In this document: piece after piece, positions 42,831 to 55,214 of the stretch
How positions within the stretch are numbered: position 1 is the first letter of the stretch
How the letters are laid out: the number at the start of each line of letters is the position of its first letter
Assembly (NCBI GenBank): GCA_022059125.1
Contig: JAEUWY010000006.1
Location: 372,001-436,000 of the forward strand
Length of the DNA stretch: 64,000 nucleotides
DNA from: Corynespora cassiicola
Lineage: Eukaryota > Ascomycota > Dothideomycetes > Pleosporales > Corynesporascaceae
Direction: 5' to 3'
Notes under the pieces: generated by a model
The model's database searches: none
What the model was told of the DNA's origin: nothing
What the model saw: only the letters and a program-made list of their open reading frames with translations
Made by a program: the position numbers and the translations under genes

Positions 42831-44706
42831 CTAAACCGCGTCGCCGGCAGCGCCAGGCGGTCCACCCGCCACACCCGCCGGGCCAGTCGTACTCCCTCTT
42901 CCAATCGAGCTCCTTCTTCCCTCAGCTTCATCGCCTTCAAATGTAGACTCAAGCATGAACGGACTTCTCCTTCTGATCTCCTTGCCCTTGATGACAAGCA
43001 CGACAGGTACAGCGCTGAGTGCAAGTCCGATGAATCCCAATAGACTGCCCGCCCATCCAAAACCGAGGTTTTTGAACAAGGAATATGATGCCAAAGGTAG
43101 GAAAGCACCGAAGGTATTACGACCCAGTGACGCGGCCGAAAGGGCAGAAGCTGCATACTTTTCGTAGGCGTCAGTGAGGTAGTTGACGACGCCCATGTAA
43201 ATGGAATAGATGCCGACGCCAACAATGCATACACCGATTGTGGGAACAATCCAGTGAACGTCTGGCTGAGAGCTCCAACCGTACATGAATAATCCACCAG
43301 TGAAGAGCAGAGACCCAGGAATGCTGGTGTAAAGGCGAGCTTCGGGAATCGGTTTGCCAGGGCGCTCAACATTCTTTGACGCAGTGCGAAGATACAACCA
43401 GTCTTGAATGGGGTTGATGAATGTTCCGATCGCTGCACCCACAGTTATAGCCAGTTGGATCAGGCCCGTTTGGAAAGTTCCCATGCCATAGTTTGTGCTA
43501 AACGTCTGCACGACGGAGGAGAAAAAGAGGAACAAAATTCCCCAGGCGAAACTGATCCACAGGGTAAAAAAGGTTACCACCGGCTCGGTCAATAACATCT
43601 TAGTGGGTCGCATGAAGGAAATCTTGAGCAGTGAGACTACGTTCTGTTTCTCAAGTTCGGACTCGGCGTAGATGGGTCGGCCGGTCTCTTTTCGGAGCTT
43701 CGCAGCACGCTTCCTCAAAATGACGTCGCCGCGAGTCTCCTTTAGGATAAGGTAGAAAACGGGAATCAAAGCGGCGTTGTAGATAATCTGAACGTAGTAG
43801 ATCCTTTGGCGAGTCAGTAAGCTATCGTACCTTGGGTTGCGCATTACAATCGTACCATCTCCAAGGGGAGTCCAAGCCAGTAGGAGGCTTGCGAATCTGC
43901 ACAATTGCACTGCCGATGAACGGGCCAAGCGCGATACCAGCCACACTTGTAAAGCCGAAGAGGGACATCGGAAGGCTGCGGGCCTTGTCGCCTTTCCAGA
44001 CGTCACTTATGCTGCCACCGACGATGTTGATCGACACCGAAGAAGCACCTCCGCCGAAAAAACGCGTTACCACCAAAGTGACGAAGTTGTCTGCAAACGC
44101 CGAGCCGAATAGGAAGAGTTCGAAGATGATGTATGCAACCTAGTTGCTGTTAGAGCAATTGCGTAAGCGGCGTCAAGCAACTTACAAAGTATCCCGGCAT
44201 GCGTCCGGTGTTTTCTGTCAAAGGCACAAAGACCAGCGGAAACAATGCTGCTCCTATATTCCAACTGCATGTTGCCCAGTATAGATTGGGGAATGGCTCA
44301 TTCTGCACGTTGAATCGTTCTGCCATGTAGTCGTTACCGGCGCCATAGGAGCCTGCGGGCAGGCCAGTGAGGATGGAAATAAAGCAGATGGTGACTGTAA
44401 GAATCCACCGATATCGCGTGGACCAATTGAAGCTGCAAAGATATTAGCAATCAACTTGGTAATACGCAGCTTTGCCGTAACATACGGATTTTCGGGGTCA
44501 TCCGGCCCGTTCCAGGTATGAATTTCAACTTCCTTTCCATCTACTATTCGCGTCTGTGTATTACCTGCGCGCTGGGTAGGGCGTCTTTCTGAGCCAGTCG
44601 AGGTTGAACCATGACGGTCTATGAGGTTTTAGCAAGGCATTCACCTGGATCTCAATCTATGTTTACAGTACCAACCTTTTTCTTCACTCAACGATAACGA
44701 TGACAT
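42831..44706 (-). CDS. MFS multidrug/polyamine-type transporter
   Basis: Five exons on the minus strand: 44676-44706, 44486-44618, 44186-44432, 43856-44139, 42831-43803, closing at 555 residues. The cytosolic N-terminus ends in GPDDPENPFNWSTRYRW, the hallmark entry to the first helix of fungal DHA1 drug:H+ antiporters. The family motif LPAGSYGAGNDYM follows helix 1, and further helices show GRMPGYF, FFGGGASSVSINIVGGSISD and SPWRWIYYVQIIYNAAL. The second half holds SFAWGILFLFFSSVVQTFST and NYLTDAYEKYAASALSA. About twelve hydrophobic segments are present, enough for a complete transporter. The C-terminal tail (SSIGRGSTTGPAGVAGG) is Gly/Ser-rich. The nearest recognised activities are proton-driven export of drugs, polyamines or metabolites across the plasma membrane. 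Its presence beside a P450 suggests detoxification or metabolite export. Confidence 0.9.
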
Positions 44707-45796
44707 GTTGATAACTCTGTATTCCGAGGGTAGAGTGTATAATGAATTATTGGAGATATCAAAATCAATCGGTGAGGGCTGTACGTTTTAAACACAGAAA
44801 AAAAATAGCGGGCCACGACCTTCAGACTCTATGGGTCTGTGATATCATACTCAGATGCTCTCAAGACCGAGTAAGCCAAGTGCTTAGTTTTATGGAGGTG
44901 CAATGACGTTATCGTGATAGAATAGGCCGTTGGACTACCGAACAGTCTGATCCAGTCGAATCTGGCGCTCGAAGGGCCGGATTCTGGCGGATAGGCCCAC
45001 CGATTGGCGATGATAGCGGCCGCGATTGACTAGCGTGTCTCGAGGCTCCAATCTGCTTGGCTGCAGCCCTATCGCAATTTTCCTATTCAGGAAGGCCTTG
45101 GGAAGAATCTTTGTTCGCCGAAAATGCGGCGAGACCCACCATTCCGCCAACTCGCTACAACGTTTCGTCCGAGCCGTATTTGTCGTACGAGAAGAGGAGA
45201 TGGTGTAATACAGTTAATCACTGACCTATTCTCGAATCGTTTTCACTTTCGTTAGGATTGGGCTAGCGCTGCACCCTGAGGCTCCCTGTGACCTTGTGCA
45301 TCACTCTAATCAATAAGAAACGAGTCATGATCATTGACGTTGAGCTTTGTTTTTCAGCGACGGCCTCTTTCTGATTTATCGATGAAGAAGCTGTCGCGAG
45401 TCAGCCTTTGATTGAAATAATGACAATCTACTCTGTGAAAGTTTTGATATGTGACTTGGATTGGCGTTGGCAACTATGCACCTGGCGAGACATGTCGCGC
45501 CCATGTTCGTGAACTGAAATCGCTGTTTTGATTAGGCATAGTTCTGGAATTCGAGACTAGGGGTTCACACTTCAATGACTAAGCCCCTGACAACTCCCTC
45601 GCCTGGGAACACACTGACCCACATATTAGTATCCTATAAGTATCGCGTTGCCAGGAAAACTAGCTAGTCAAATATCCCAGAGAAGATCCTCGCGAATTGA
45701 TTAGCCTCATCCCCAGCCATATTCGCCTATGATGACCCTTCAAAGGACTACCGGCAGCAACGATCATGATACCATCAGTTTTGAACTACGAGCATA
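44707..45796. other. 1.1 kb spacer between MFS gene and second ankyrin gene
   Basis: It holds the MFS promoter and the ankyrin gene 3' end. No gene or repeat is supported. Confidence 0.5.
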
Positions 45797-47737
45797 CTAT
45801 AATTTCCACGATTTGCAACATTCACAACCCCCAAAGATCCCATCGTGGACCTCATTTGTCCAATCAATGTCCTCTGGCTTGGGTTCAACGTCCTGGCCAG
45901 CCAACTTGAGGGCATCAACCCACTTGCCGTATGCAACCTCTCCGCAGTTCCTTGCAACTTCAGTTGGCGTGACAGATTTGTCACGTAAAGAAGGGGGAAC
46001 AGATCGAGAAGTTGCATTGCTAAAAGCATTCAAATCGACTCCTTTCGCCAAGAGATATGGTATGGCTTCAAAGTTGCCTGCCCCTGCAGCGATGTGAAGG
46101 AAGTTCCAACCTCTCAGGTCTTTTGCATTCTTCATGTCGGTATCCTCGTGCAGCTTCCAGAGTTCTTCCAAAGTCTCCAAGTTGCTGAAACATACAGCAC
46201 AGAATATTGGAGTCCAGTTCAGATTCTGTGTTCGCGAGTGCAAGGACGTTCCCATGCGAACTAAGCAGAGAATATCTGCCGCCGTCCCAAAGGTCGCGGC
46301 ACGATGCAAGACACTCCATCCGTCTACATCTTGACTGTTGAAGTTTGAGAAAGAATTGGATGCGAGCATCTGAAGAAATTCAGTTTGCGGAACTCTGCTT
46401 TGTCCTGCATATCCGAAGAGGAAAGATGCCGATGTAAAGCCGTCATCTCCAAACGCATCAATATCCGCACCACTGTGTACAAGCAGCCTGGCTATCTGTG
46501 GCTGGCGATAATAAGAAGCGGCGTGAAGAATCTTACTGCAGCAATTGATCAGCGATTTTCATCTCAAGTACGCAGCATTTGCTTACGCTCTCACCGGTGC
46601 ACCGGCGCTGAGGAGGAACTGGACAAGCTCAAAAGACCCACTCTCGGTGGCATACTACAAAGATTAGTTCTGCTATTGAAAGTCACATGCAGTAAGTTTC
46701 TCACCCATACTAGACTCTTGTTGTCTCCAGTCACGTCGTTTGGAGAGGCGTTATTCTCCTTAAACAAGTCTCTGACTGCGATCAAGTCTCCTTTTTGACA
46801 GGCTTTTACAATGTCGGCTTCCTCAGAAATAACATTGCAGCAGTTCAAACTGCCATTTAGAAGCTGCCAATTTGGCAAAAACGTTCGTTGAGTTCGAAGC
46901 GACGTTGATAGGACGAAAGCCTTCTGCCTTCCAAACCAGAAGATTGGAAAGCGGGCATATAGCTCGTATGCTTTTTGGAACTCGTTTCTCGACTGACACA
47001 GCTGAAATTCGCAGTTCAACGCTGATGCCCAGGACGAGGGCAGACCCAACTTTCGTTTGAACTGGAATGTGGTCATGCGGCTGGCTTCATTATCATATTT
47101 TCCTGTCTGAATTGTCATAGGGCCCTGATTGCCGAGGTTGTTATGACAAAGCTGAAGCAAATCGAGTATGATTTCATTTTGTCGAGAGTTCTCGTCATGT
47201 GCTTTACTATTTGCCCGGCTACATACGGCTATCAGCAAACTGGTTGAAGGGGAGCATTTTTTCGATTGCTCTACTACCAAAGTAATGATTCAGAGGTGAC
47301 CAAGAGGTGACTTACATGCTAATCACGTGTAATATCACACACAAGCTATTTTCGGTTCTTTGTAGGTGGACCAAATGTTCCTTCACCGTTTTGTGATCAA
47401 AGAAAGACCAGGATAATCGTGCCAGTGTCCGTTTTTTGTCTCCAGTGTGCCTTGAATGCAAATGTGTGATGGTCTCAAGGCTGACTTTGGCCGCGGCGAG
47501 GGACTTTTCCAGAGTCTGAACCTCGTCTTTGGTAAGATGATTGAACAGGCCATGATCCTGGTTGGACAAGGATATAGATTCGAGGCCACGAAATATCAGG
47601 AACGTCTCATTCGAGATCCTGAACAGTTCCTCGGGTGCATTTTGACAGTCGTGGAGGAGCTTGGTAGACAAAGCCCAGACCTCTTTTGCCAGGGCCACGA
47701 GCGTCACGATGGATGCGACTGCACCGACTATTTCCAT
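45797..47737 (-). CDS. STAND-type N-terminus plus ankyrin protein (second of two)
   Basis: Four exons on the minus strand: 47316-47737, 46705-47239, 46587-46654, 45797-46535, closing at 587 residues. The start MEIVGAVASIVTLVALAKEV, with WALSTKLLHDCQNAPEELFR following, is the classical opening of the fungal SesA/NACHT-type N-terminal domain found in STAND and heterokaryon-incompatibility proteins. No P-loop nucleotide-binding domain follows. Ankyrin repeats occupy about residues 285-560: KACQKGDLIAVRDLFKENNA, TESGSFELVQFLLSAGAPVR, HAASYYRQPQIARLLVHSGA, DGWSVLHRAATFGTAADILC, RGWNFLHIAAGAGNFEAIPY. The C-terminus ends with a cysteine cluster, GCECCKSW. Such proteins usually act in recognition or scaffolding; a non-self role is family-level inference. 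The 76 bp intron 1 was set by phase and a GTAAGT donor. The architecture parallels the gene at 32368-34870. Confidence 0.75.
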
Positions 47738-48780
47738 CGTGCTAGGCGTTAGGCTGAAATTGATGGAGTAACAAAGCAGATCGGCCCACACTAGGACGCT
47801 ATAGATATGACAGCTAACTTATAGCATAGCTAAAGGCAGATGGCCAGTGCTTTCTGACAGCGAGGCCTACTCGCAACGTTACTCATTGGACATAACTTAT
47901 TGGTAAATATTCGCATAGCTTGGGAATGTTGGTGCCTAATTTTTTCAACGGATACCGGTGAAGATTGCCAGGCGTCTTGGTGACAAGGAAACCGGTGAAG
48001 CGAATCCTCAGCCTTGTGGATCCAAGTAGATAAAGAGGTCACATCTTTTGCACGAACATACCAAATCACCTCAATCAGTGCTCTACGGTTGATTATTGCC
48101 TTTCCCCACAACTTGACATCTACATCGTCCGTATACGGAGCAATCACACCAAGAAACATGGCCAAACTCCCCCTCGTCCGTCCCAAAAACATTGTGAGCT
48201 GCCGTATATCAACAGCTCCAACGACTTAGAGCTAATCAAACATGAAGGAGCCCGTCCCAGTCTGAACGCCGTTGATAAAATGACGCGAATGTTGGAAGCA
48301 ATCGATTAGTGACGATATAACGTGGCTGAACATGTCCTTTTGCCATTCAATAATGATGTGATTATACGTTTTTGCAGGTAGCCCAATATCAAAATTGTGC
48401 TCGAGATGTGCATCGGATAAATATCTTGATGCGCCGTGATGGCTCCAGTGTCGTGTAATGATGTTCGATGGCGGTGGAATCAGATAGAAGCGTCGGCGTC
48501 GGCCAAGAGGGCCGAGGTTTTTCCGGATGGGACGTGCTCTTCCGCGGTCGGCATCGGAGCTGTCCAGTCGATGATGTCTTGTGAAGGTTGCTGATCAATC
48601 TTCAGTCCTCGCGACGCCACGGCCAATCCCTCTCACGACACGATACCCCCGGCCGCCCATTCTCATCTGGTGGTTGTCGCTGTCACGGCCATCACGTGTG
48701 TCCCTACTCACTCTTCTGTTGCACAGGGAAGAGACCCCTTCCGACGCCGTTCCTAACCGCCAATTCCCCCATCCATCACG
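47738..48780. other. Divergent region upstream of Lon and ankyrin genes
   Basis: The 1.0 kb holds both promoters. A 120-codon minus-strand frame (47830-48192) has ordinary composition but no recognisable domain. Confidence 0.5.
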
Positions 48781-51700
48781 ATGCCTCACGGCTCAAATCT
48801 GCCGTGGCGAGCTGCCCTGCGCCAGGCTTCATTCTCCTCGACGAGAATTGCGCCATCTCGCGCTGCCTCACCATTTCTCCCCGCCATATGCTCGGCTTCG
48901 TCGCTGGCACGCCTGCCACGCACATGCCCGTCGCCTCCCGCCGCCCTCTTCGCATCGCGAACCTTTTCCACTTCGCTGGCTAGGCGGAAAGAAAAGAACA
49001 ACAAGGCTACTCCGGAGCCGTTGGAAGAGGAATTGGACGAGAACAGCGAGGAGAAGTCAAAACAGCCAAAGGTCCAGGACACAGAGGACGTAGAAGGCAA
49101 GAAGACGCCCGAGCCCATACCTGTCTCCTCCAAGTCCAGCGATGCGCGCAGCAGCTCGGCATCTGGCGAGGGTGCATCGGGTGCAGGGTCGGGCGGTGAA
49201 GGTGGTGGCAAGAAGCGCAAGCAGTCGGACCGGTCACTAGTCAAGCCGTCCATCCCAGAAGTCTACCCTCAGGTTATGGCGATACCTATTGGCAAGCGGC
49301 CATTGTTCCCCGGATTTTACAAGGCTATAACTATTAAGGATAGGGAGGTCGGGCAGGCGATTCTGGACATGCAGAAGCGCGGCCAGCCTTATATCGGAGC
49401 TTTCTTGCTTAAAGACGATTCTGTGGACAAGGATGTCATTGATGATCCGAGCGAAGTCTATGATGTCGGCACCTTTTGCCAAATCACGAGCGCATTCCCA
49501 GTCGGTCCTGATGATAATTTTCAAATGACCTGCGTTTTGTATCCACACCGAAGGATCAAGATGACGGAGCTCAAGCCACCCAGCCAGCAGAAAACCCCAG
49601 AAGCCGTACCCGAAGAAGCATCTGTGGGAGAGAGCACCGTCGGCGATGCTATCATCAAGGACGCCGAGGCGGAGCAGTCCAAAGGCGACGTCGTAGCCAG
49701 CTTCGAAGAGAACAGCAGCGATGCAGTCAAGGCGCCCCAGTACTACGAGACCACTTCATTCCTCAAAGACCGAAAAGTTAGCATCGCCAACGTCGAAAAC
49801 CTTGTAGAGGAGCCGTTCGATATCAAAACCAACAAGTCAATCACCGCCCTCATCAGCGAGATTGTCAACACATTCAAGGCTGTTGCCCTGCTGAACCCAC
49901 TGTTCCGCGACCACATTTCGACCTTTTCCATTCAAACCACGATGAATGTCGGTGACGACCCAGTTAAGCTGGCTGATTTTGCTGCCGCGGTGGCCCAGGC
50001 AGACTCTCATGAGCTACAAGAAGCGCTCGAGGAGATGAACATGGAGCAGAGGCTGCACAAATCGTTGATTGTGCTCAAAAAGGAGCTCATGAATGCGGAG
50101 TTGCAGTCGAAGATAGTCAAGGACGTCGAAAGCAAGATCCACAAGAAGCAGCGCGAGTACTGGCTCATGGAGCAACTGAAGGGCATCAAGCGAGAGCTTG
50201 GCATTGAGTCAGACGGCAAGGACAAGCTCATCGAGGGCTTCAAGGAGAAGGCCGAGAAACTCGCCATGCCCGAAGCCGTTCGAAAGGTATTTGACGAGGA
50301 GATTAGCAAGCTATCCCACCTCGAACCCGCTGCGTCTGAATTTAACGTGACCCGCAACTACCTGGATTGGCTCACTCAACTGCCATGGGGACAGAGGAGC
50401 GTTGAGAACTTTGGCATCAAGCACGCTCGCGAAGTGCTCGATGAGGACCACCATGGCCTTAAGGATGTCAAGGACCGCATCTTGGAATTCATTGCAGTTG
50501 GAAAGCTTCGTGGAACCGTCGAAGGCAAGATTCTGTGCATGGTCGGCCCGCCCGGTGTCGGTAAAACTTCGATTGGAAAGTCGATTGCACGAGCCCTGAA
50601 CCGACAATACTACCGTTTCAGTGTTGGTGGTCTTGCGGACGTGGCAGAAATCAAGGGCCATAGGAGAACCTACGTCGGTGCTCTTCCCGGACGCATCATC
50701 CAGGCGCTGAAGAAGTGCCAAACCGAGAACCCGCTTATTCTCATCGACGAGATTGACAAGATCGGAAAGGGCCATAACGGCGATCCCGCATCAGCGCTGC
50801 TCGAGTTGCTTGATCCCGAACAGAACAATAGCTTCTTGGACCATTACCTCGATGTTCCCGTCGACTTGTCCAAGGTCCTATTCGTCTGCACAGCCAACAT
50901 GTCAGAGACTATTCCCAGGCCCCTGCTCGATCGTATGGAGGTGATTGAGCTCTCCGGCTACGTCGCTGATGAGAAGATGGCCATTGCAGAGCGCTATCTC
51001 GCCCCAGCAGCCAAGGAGCTGAACGGCCTCAAGGACGCCGACGTAATACTCGAGAAGGAAGCTATCGTTGAGCTCATCAACAAGTACTGCCGCGAGTCTG
51101 GAGTACGCAATCTGAAGAAACAGATTGATAAAGTCTACCGCAAGTCTGCATTGAAGATCGTGGATGATCTTGGTGAAGATGTTTTGCCAGAGGAAGACGC
51201 GCTAACTGACGAAGGCAAAATCGCACAGCAGGAATCTGACAAGGACAAGACCGACGTAAAGGAAACGCCAGAGAACATTGAGAACGAGACTACGCCCAAA
51301 CCCCGCAAGGCTTTGAAGGTTCCCGATACGGTGCACGTGAGCATCGGAAAGGACAACCTCAAGGACTTTGTCGGTCCCCCAGTATTCACATCAGACAGGC
51401 TCTACGAGGTTGCACCGCCCGGAGTGACCATGGGTCTGGCCTGGACTTCGATGGGAGGCGCTGCACTCTATGTGGAGTCCATCCTGGAGAACACGCTCGC
51501 GTCGTCCTCTCCCGGCCTCGAGCGCACTGGATCGCTCAAGTCGGTCATGAAGGAGTCGACCTCGGTTGCGTACTCGTTCTCCAAGGGCTTCCTCGCGCGC
51601 CAGTTCCCCAAGAACCGCTTCTTCGAGCACGCTCGCATCCACCTGCACTGCCCCGAGGGCGCGACCCCCAAGGACGGCCCGTCGGCGGGTATCACCATGG

Positions 51701-52147
51701 CTACCAGCTTGCTGAGTCTTGCGCTCAACACCAAGGTCAAGGAAGGTGTCGCCATGACGGGAGAACTGACCGTCACGGGCAAGGTACTACGGATCGGCGG
51801 ACTCCGCGAGAAGACGGTTGCGGCCCGCCGCGCCGGGGCCACGACAGTCATCTTCCCCGCGGACAACATGTCAGACTGGCTCGAGCTGCCTGAGGTATGT
51901 TTTTTGATATGCGCAAAGTGGTTGAACCAAATGCTAACGTCGACGACAGAACATCAAAGAGGGCATCGAGGGCCGGCCCGTATCTTGGTACAACGAAGTG
52001 TTCGACTACGTCTTCCCGAGCCTCGACAAGGAGGCGGCCAACAAGCTGTGGGAGAAGGAGCTCAAGGGCAAGAAGGGCGATCGCAAGAAGAAGGAGCACA
52101 AGAAGCGGGATGACGACGAGGAGGAGAGCGGGGATGAGGATGATTGA
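48781..52147 (+). CDS. PIM1: Mitochondrial Lon protease
   Basis: Two exons, 48781-51894 and 51950-52147, joined in phase 0 by a 55 bp intron with a GCTAAC branch point, giving 1103 residues. A basic, Ser/Arg/Ala-rich presequence covers about residues 1-70 (FASRTFSTSLARRKEK marks its end). An acidic linker precedes the substrate-recognition LON domain (from about residue 160, PQVMAIPIGKRPLFPGFYKA). The AAA+ module has Walker A GPPGVGKT at 589-596 and Walker B LILIDEIDK. The protease domain carries the catalytic Ser968 in PKDGPSAGITM and Lys1011 in GGLREK, 43 residues apart as in known Lon enzymes. The extra acidic/Lys-rich tail (KGKKGDRKKKEHKKRDDDEE) is a fungal-type extension. It is an ATP-dependent hexameric matrix protease degrading damaged proteins and maintaining mtDNA. 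All catalytic residues are intact. Confidence 0.96.
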
Positions 52148-52779
52148 AGGGAAGAGTGTGCCTCCCCGACGTTTTCCCAGATGGGGTTGAATTGAATTGA
52201 ATAGTGGAGCCGTAGATGTGGCTATTGTATGATATTACACCCCTCTATGTTTTCTCTCTCCTTTTTTTCCTCTCTACTTTTTGGCTTGCAGATGGGACAT
52301 TACGCACGCATGTTTGGGCGTTTTTTTTCGATCGATCTCTCTGTCAGAGTGGCAAAGCATGTTTTTTTTGCATATGGGGATGTGTGATGGATGAGTAGGT
52401 TGTCATGAGTGGTGCATTTGTACGGTTTGGGTGAGGGATAGGAGAGGAGGGGAGGTGTAGATTGTAGATTGTAAAGCGGGCGAGAGGGGGGAGCGGGAGT
52501 GTGAGTGTAAGTGTGAGGTGTGCGTGTGGATAGACGGATTTCAACAAGCAGGGTGGTATGGCATGTGGTATCTCTCTTCTCTACGGGTGTGGGCAGGGTA
52601 CAAGTTCAGTCTGGACCGATGTGGCTGTGGGGAGAAAGCACAGAGGGCAGGCGATGGGGCGAGTGAGCACATCTAGGTATCAAGCATAGGTAGATAGACC
52701 CTTTTTGGTAGTATATATTCGCTTCGCCGGCCCCGCGTATTCGACCAGTTTTGGATGTTGTCGTACAGTGCGCATGGAT

Positions 52780-52796
52780 ATGTGTGTGTGTGTGTG
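52780..52796 (+). repeat. TG dinucleotide microsatellite
   Basis: About eight TG units are followed by GGTGGTGG, in the sequence downstream of Lon. Confidence 0.75.
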
Positions 52797-53684
52797 GTGG
52801 TGGTGATGGAAGGGAGAGTGAGACATGCCGTCTGGTTACCTACCTAAGTAGCTAGGCTAGCTAGCTGGCATCATCCCTTCCTCGTCCAGACGGGGGACGG
52901 ACCGAACCGCAGCATGGCACTACATCGCGGCACCATGGCACGACACGACACGGCGGCCGCACTAGGGAGATGGCGAACCGGGAAATTCGTCTAGAGGGCT
53001 TGCGGCTAGCAGCTGTGTTCCTTTTTTTTCTTTTTTCTTTTTTTCAACCTTGATGTGGTGATGGGTTGGTGGATGGCGTGGATACATGTTTTGTCAACCC
53101 GAAGGTGGGAAAGTGGGATAGGTGCGCTGGCAAGTTGTCGAAAAGGGAGTTTTTTTACTGATGTGCTTTTTATTTGACACGTGCGGACATTGAGTCGTTT
53201 TGATGTTTTTTTTTTCCTTTGCACTGCGTGGACGAGTAGGCTGGCTTGTTAATACAAGACCCATCGAGCGATGTTCTACATTGTATTGCTGCTTTTGGTC
53301 ACGCGTTGGGGATGTGGTGGAGCTTTAGCCTTGTATGGTGTGGCACTGGGGGTGTACTGGCTCGGTATTCCGTCTCTTCAGCGCTGCTCAGCATACCAGG
53401 AGGGTAGATGGTGTGCACACAACTGCCTTCCCCCCTGCCCCACTCCGGACAGTCGGCCATTGGCAATCTCTACGTCTATCTCCGGGCGGCAGACAGGGGG
53501 AAAGGGACAGCGAGATGAAGGATTGCCAAACGAGAGCCAAATCTCCGAAGCGCGTGTGTATGTACATAGACGACCAGGGCCTTGGCGGCGAACACGTCGT
53601 GTTTTTTTTTTCTGAGGGTTCGTGCGTACATGCATGCATAGCTTAGTTTTTGAAGGTGGATTACATACGGAGCTGGACTTCACT

Positions 53685-53705
53685 GGATTGGATTGGATTG
53701 GATTG
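53685..53705 (+). repeat. GGATT pentanucleotide repeat
   Basis: Four copies of GGATT are followed by a diverging G-rich run. The unit is not the TTAGGG of ascomycete telomeres. Confidence 0.75.
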
Positions 53706-55194
53706 GGGTGGGGGTGGGTTCTCGGACAGAAGGAGATGAAGAGGCGCTGATGGATATGGGGGTTGGCTACGTGGAGGCTTCATGTTCACAGTAGGTATAT
53801 TCGTTACCCTGGGGCTGGGGGTCCGTGATCCAGCATGGTGGGGGAGGGGCACACGCAGCTATGTAGACCAAATCCATCTAGGCCTCTATGGCGGTACGGT
53901 ACCGAAATGTGCCGTGCTATGGCACCGGGACCGCCGTGGGGACTTCCGAGGGTGCACGGCGTGGTGGGTTGGGGCTATGGGGATGGAGGTGGTTGGCTGG
54001 CACGGCGTGCGTGTGTATGCTGTGTTTCGTACCTACTGCCATCTAGCTCGGCAGCCATTTGTGATCCCATCCCCCCACCAAGGCACGCAACCCTTGGCCA
54101 CACGTCGTGCTCTGCTACACGGCACCGAGACACAGCCCATGATGCACTCTCGCATGTACACACGGCCCAGCTATATATACCCACCGCAGTGGCAGAATGG
54201 GCGCCCCGGATCTGCGATTGGCCAACCCAGGGCGGCGGACGACCCGGATTGGCGGATGCGAAGGGCGGGCGCGCATGAACTGAATTGACGTGTACAAAGG
54301 AGAGGGCCAAGTTTTTGCTCTTCGTTTCGTTTGACGCGGCCAGGGGCACGAAACATTATATGGGAAAGAAGAGTACCTTGGTAAGCAATCCCTGGTGTTA
54401 TGACGCAGGCAGCCAGACGGTCAGACAGTCAGACAGCAGCAGCTAAGGCCGGGGCGTGGACGCAGGGCGGACTAGCTGGGCGAGAGACAACGCAACACGC
54501 AGTAGCTGTGGATTTTGGATGCGAGTCGATGCGAACTGGAAGGCCTTTAGGCGAATGAGAGCAGTCGAGGGGGTTGCTTCACTTTTTGGGGGGGCGGGTG
54601 TGGGCTGGAGGAGAGGCTGGCGGTCAGTGAAGAGAAGAGTGGTGGTTACCTAGCTGGGGGGATACAAGATCTTGGAAGCGGGAATCTTCCTTGCTAGAGA
54701 GGACATAAGCAAAGAAGGAAAAAGATGAGGCGGGGAATATGCCTTTTTGACAGCTGCGGCTATGCGGATTAGGGTTTGGATGGTGCAGTCGAGGGGGCGC
54801 GGATGGAAACCTTTTTTCTTTTGGCGTCTCGAGTGTCCCTGGCGCGCTCAATCACAGACTGGCGAGGTGTTGACTGCTGCAAGCGAGTTGCAGACCCCCC
54901 CTCACTGTCTCGAAGACTGCCGTTTGCGGAGGGGGGTGCAGGGCGGCGCTACGGACTGGACGGAGTGGGCTTGGTGTGTGGTGAGATGATGAAGTGTGTG
55001 GGTGGGGCCGCGCTGGGCCCAGCCCCTGTACGAGCGACTACATGGCCGGACGTAGAGGCTTTGGAGGTGCAAGTATGAGGTGCAGAGCCCGCCCGCAGGC
55101 TAATGTACGTCCGAGGAGGGTCTTTCTTGTCAGTCTTGTTTCCCTTTGGGCTGCTCGCGTACATGCATGGCAGAGTCTAGTGACGAGAAAAAGG

Positions 55195-55214
55195 AGCAGC
55201 AGCAGCAGCAGCAG
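55195..55214 (+). repeat. AGC trinucleotide repeat
   Basis: About seven AGC units lie in the gene-free region and are not inside a supported coding sequence. Confidence 0.8.

Noticed and set aside
36896..44706. Complete secondary-metabolite gene cluster
   Set aside because: P450, MFS and membrane proteins are present, but no polyketide synthase, peptide synthetase, terpene synthase or cluster-type transcription factor is seen in the window.
47830..48192. 120-codon minus-strand frame between the second ankyrin gene and Lon
   Set aside because: The composition is protein-like, but I recognise no family, cannot join it to the ankyrin gene, and it covers the shared promoter region. A homology search or transcript would be needed to revive it.
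53685..53705. GGATT repeats as possible telomeric sequence
   Set aside because: The ascomycete telomere unit is normally TTAGGG, the tract has only four copies, and conserved genes lie on both sides.
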